Part shown: piece after piece, positions 61,737 through 64,000 of the stretch
How positions within the stretch are numbered: position 1 is the stretch's first letter
How the letters are laid out: the number at the start of each line of letters is the position of its first letter
Source of the DNA: Nepenthes gracilis
Lineage: Eukaryota; Streptophyta; Magnoliopsida; Caryophyllales; Nepenthaceae
Reading direction: 5' to 3'
DNA length: 64,000 bases
NCBI GenBank assembly: GCA_033239525.1
Contig: BSYO01000005.1
Span: 22,736,519-22,800,518 of the forward strand
Notes under the pieces: model-generated
What the model was told of the DNA's origin: nothing
The model's input: the letters and a program-made list of their open reading frames with translations, nothing else
The model's database searches: none
Translations under genes and position numbers: made by a program

Positions 61737-62658
61737 CTACGGGCTCCAATGTGATGACCCGCTGTGGCTACTGAGACTGGAAGGGTTCCTCTGAAAGCAT
61801 TTAAGGGGTCTGACCTGCAATTATATATTGGATGCCCATCAAAAATAAAATACATAAAACTATGATTACCAAAGCAAGAATGCAATAATCTGAAAAAATG
61901 GCTATGCTGCTAGAAATGATGGATACTAAGATCATTTTTTTTTAAGAACAACAATACCTATGCCCTAAGACAAGAGGCCAAAAGCAGAAGTGCTAGGAAG
62001 CTTTCACAGGGTAGTACAAGCTTCCACATTTTTTTTTTTTTTCCATTTTGAGGGTTTAGGAGTTACAACTATAGAAAATAAGATGGGAGGAAGGGCGTTC
62101 TCGGCTGTCTGGAAACTTAATACATAAGCCAAATAAAGAACAAATGAGGAAAGACAAGCTAGTTGTGGGGGTGGAATTTTAAATAGAGAGAGATGTAAGA
62201 CTTGAAGGTAATAAAAAATGATTTAAAATTATTTATATTATTGAAAGTTATTACACTACATAGAGTGAAATGCCAAAAACATAATCATATAGCCTATCCC
62301 ACTTAGTAATACCTATTGTTCTTGGATCTCCGATATTGAGAAGGGAAGTGATCATATGAGATGTTATACCAATCTTTTGGAACTCCTAGAAAAACATATA
62401 CCAAAAGCAAAGCCTTGAACATATACAAGCACACTCGACTCCACATAATCAGACGCACCACCCATTTAATAAACATGGAGAGGGCAAGAGGTGGGTGTCG
62501 GGAGTTAGAGAGCAAACCTTCCAACGCTTCTTACGACCAATGTTGTTATAGATGTGATCAAGAATAATAATTATCTCACTGAAAGTTGGTCTCTTTGCTG
62601 GCTTGGCATTCCAACAATGTTCAATCAACCTGGTTACAGAAGATGCTCTGAGTTTCAA
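61737..62658 (-). CDS. Raf/ILK-like ankyrin-type protein kinase, last two exons (partial)
   Basis: Two exons on the minus strand, 62658-62518 (47 codons) and 61814-61737 (25 codons plus TAG), joined in phase 0 with acceptors TTTTAG and TTGCAG and donor AAG|GTTTGC. They encode the end of a kinase domain, LIEHCWNAKPAKRPTFSEII, followed by the family-specific tail GRKKRWK-VRPLKCFQ and a Ser-rich end. CW....P..RP.F is kinase subdomain XI, and the RW..RPL.CFQ tail is what I recall for the plant integrin-linked/Raf-like kinases with ankyrin repeats (At4g18950 group). The catalytic lobe and ankyrin repeats must lie beyond position 64000. I find no further exon in 62659-64000, so the next intron exceeds 1.3 kb. 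Head-to-tail with the MADS gene, same strand. Confidence 0.8.
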
Positions 62659-64000
62659 CTAAAACAAATGATAGTAAACCTATCTTAAATCATCAGAAAA
62701 TAGAGCCACCTCGAAGTCAAAAAGAACAAAAATCTAAAAGAAAAGCAAAAGAAACAGAAAATGAATCTAAAAATTAGGATTAGCGAAGATTAAATGCATG
62801 TTTCAATAGTAGTCAACTCAGCAGAATTATTCTTTATCCAAGTTATTATATTTCTGTCCATAGCTCCACTTGAAACGATTCTAAAAAGATGGCATTTAAG
62901 GAATATCCTCAATATATTCAAAAATATCACAATAATTCCCACTTAGTGAATCTTGAAATCATTTCCCTAATTCAAAGAATTCCACTCGTGTGAATCTTGA
63001 AATATCCCGCTTTCAAAGCGAAGACGTTGACTAGTAGCCGGCTGACTCACGAATACCAGCACAACTAAAAGAAAGAGAGCTTTCGCTGTCAGTGAAAAGC
63101 ATTGGCATTCTAAATATTCTACTTCCTTCTCCTCGTCTTAGGAAGACGAAGAGGAACTCTTGACATCAAAAGCAATTCTTAGGAATGAAACATCTGGTGT
63201 TAGATCAAAGAGCTAATGAGAAGTGGTCTCTTGCAGGGATGCTTTCGGGTATTTCCTAAGATTTTTGTTCATCCATAGAAAGGAGATTTTCCTTCCCGGA
63301 GGTCTTTCTTTCCAAGTGGGCAGTAAAACCTTCCAAGCTAGGATCTCAAAATGGTAGCACAAAGAAAAGCAGCATTTCCCGCTTCGCTATATGATTTCAC
63401 TATTACTTGATTTTAGGAGGGTTTGTAGGGCTGTATTGGATTAGTAACCGCTAGCACACGGTGTTATCAGATCCATCTAACACTGACGGACATTACAATC
63501 GACAGATTTCTGAACAGTCGGAAAGTAGACACTCACTTTGGGAGGATGTAAACGTCAGATTTTTAAAAGGATTCATAGGATTGTAGGATCTTGACGATTG
63601 AATTAATGGAGTCCAAAATCTTATATTAAGCGATAAACGCCAGAAAACAAGTGGAAAGTTTTGGCGGGTTGACAGCAACACGCATCATATTTGCTACATT
63701 GGAATGTGCGTCGAGGGTAAAATACAACCCTACATAAATCAAAGGGTAAAACTTAACACCATCATGCACATTGCTGATACTTCGCAATCAAGAATGATTT
63801 GGAAGGAATAGCATTTGTTGGGGGGGGGGGAATTTCTCAACATTTCACCTCTCCCAATTTTATTCTCAACTCATATTTTTTCCCATCTTTATTCTTAACT
63901 TTTATTTTAGTACCAATTCTGTTTTGTATCGAGACTATAGGAGTTCTTCACATGATGATTTGGGCAAAATAAAACTTAACACCATCATGCACACTGCTGA
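62659..64000 (-). other. Intron of the kinase gene, with organelle-like sequence
   Basis: No exon is recognised. The stretch 62990-63480 is less AT-rich and reads like plant mitochondrial intergenic DNA (for example GCTTTCAAAGCGAAGACG, AGTAGCCGGCTGACTCACG, AGAGAGCTTTCGCTGTCAG, and a hairpin CCTCGTCTT...AAGACGAAGAGG at about 63133-63155). This is an impression, not a match. A G10 run is at about 63820. Confidence 0.35.
63754..64000 (+). repeat. Short direct repeat near the window end
   Basis: The phrase AAAACTTAACACCATCATG, continuing CACATTGCTGA, occurs near 63748-63777 and, with one change (CACACTGCTGA), at 63971-64000. The copies are about 220 bp apart and the second runs off the window. 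Confidence 0.8.

Noticed and set aside
1..64000. tRNA, rRNA, CRISPR arrays or bacterial-type operons
   Set aside because: None seen. The window is plant nuclear DNA and the repeats present are LTRs, tandem units and microsatellites.

Overview
This is nuclear DNA of a dicot plant. The base composition is AT-rich, genes have several short exons with GT-AG introns, and most of the space is filled by decayed LTR retrotransposons. Four protein-coding genes can be supported.

Layout. (1) 2.4-6.6 kb, + strand: a complete five-exon GDSL-type esterase/lipase gene. (2) 7-23 kb: a repeat-filled spacer. It holds a Copia LTR fragment, a decayed LTR-like repeat, a ~270 bp direct repeat and one full-length but dead Copia element (15498-20721) with paired 310 bp LTRs and the target duplication GGTTA. 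(3) 23.3-25.2 kb, + strand: a second five-exon GDSL gene with the same exon pattern, so a tandem paralogue of the first. (4) 26.2-51.06 kb, - strand: an AGAMOUS-lineage (C-function) MADS-box gene in eight exons over about 25 kb. Three introns (5.5, 10.5 and 7.0 kb) are very large. The 7 kb intron carries three solo LTRs, each with an exact 5 bp target duplication. The 10.5 kb intron carries a gutted Copia element with another repeat family nested inside it. (5) 51-61.7 kb: AT-rich intergenic DNA with little recognisable. (6) 61.7-62.7 kb, - strand: the last two exons of a Raf/ILK-like ankyrin-type protein kinase whose body lies beyond the window.

The order GDSL lipase - AGAMOUS - kinase matches what I recall of the Arabidopsis AGAMOUS neighbourhood (At4g18970 - At4g18960 - At4g18950), so this appears to be a conserved microsyntenic block enlarged by transposons.

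The most notable observation is in the MADS gene. Its last exon has a TAA where a Gln codon (CAA) is expected. The frame continues after it through both conserved AG C-terminal motifs to a second stop 22 codons later, so this allele or copy appears to lack them. At the 5' end, an in-frame ATG sits in the leader exon, and an ACG in ideal initiation context lies at the place where Arabidopsis AGAMOUS is reported to start on a non-AUG codon.

All calls come from reading the sequence by eye. Family names rest on remembered motifs, not on database searches.
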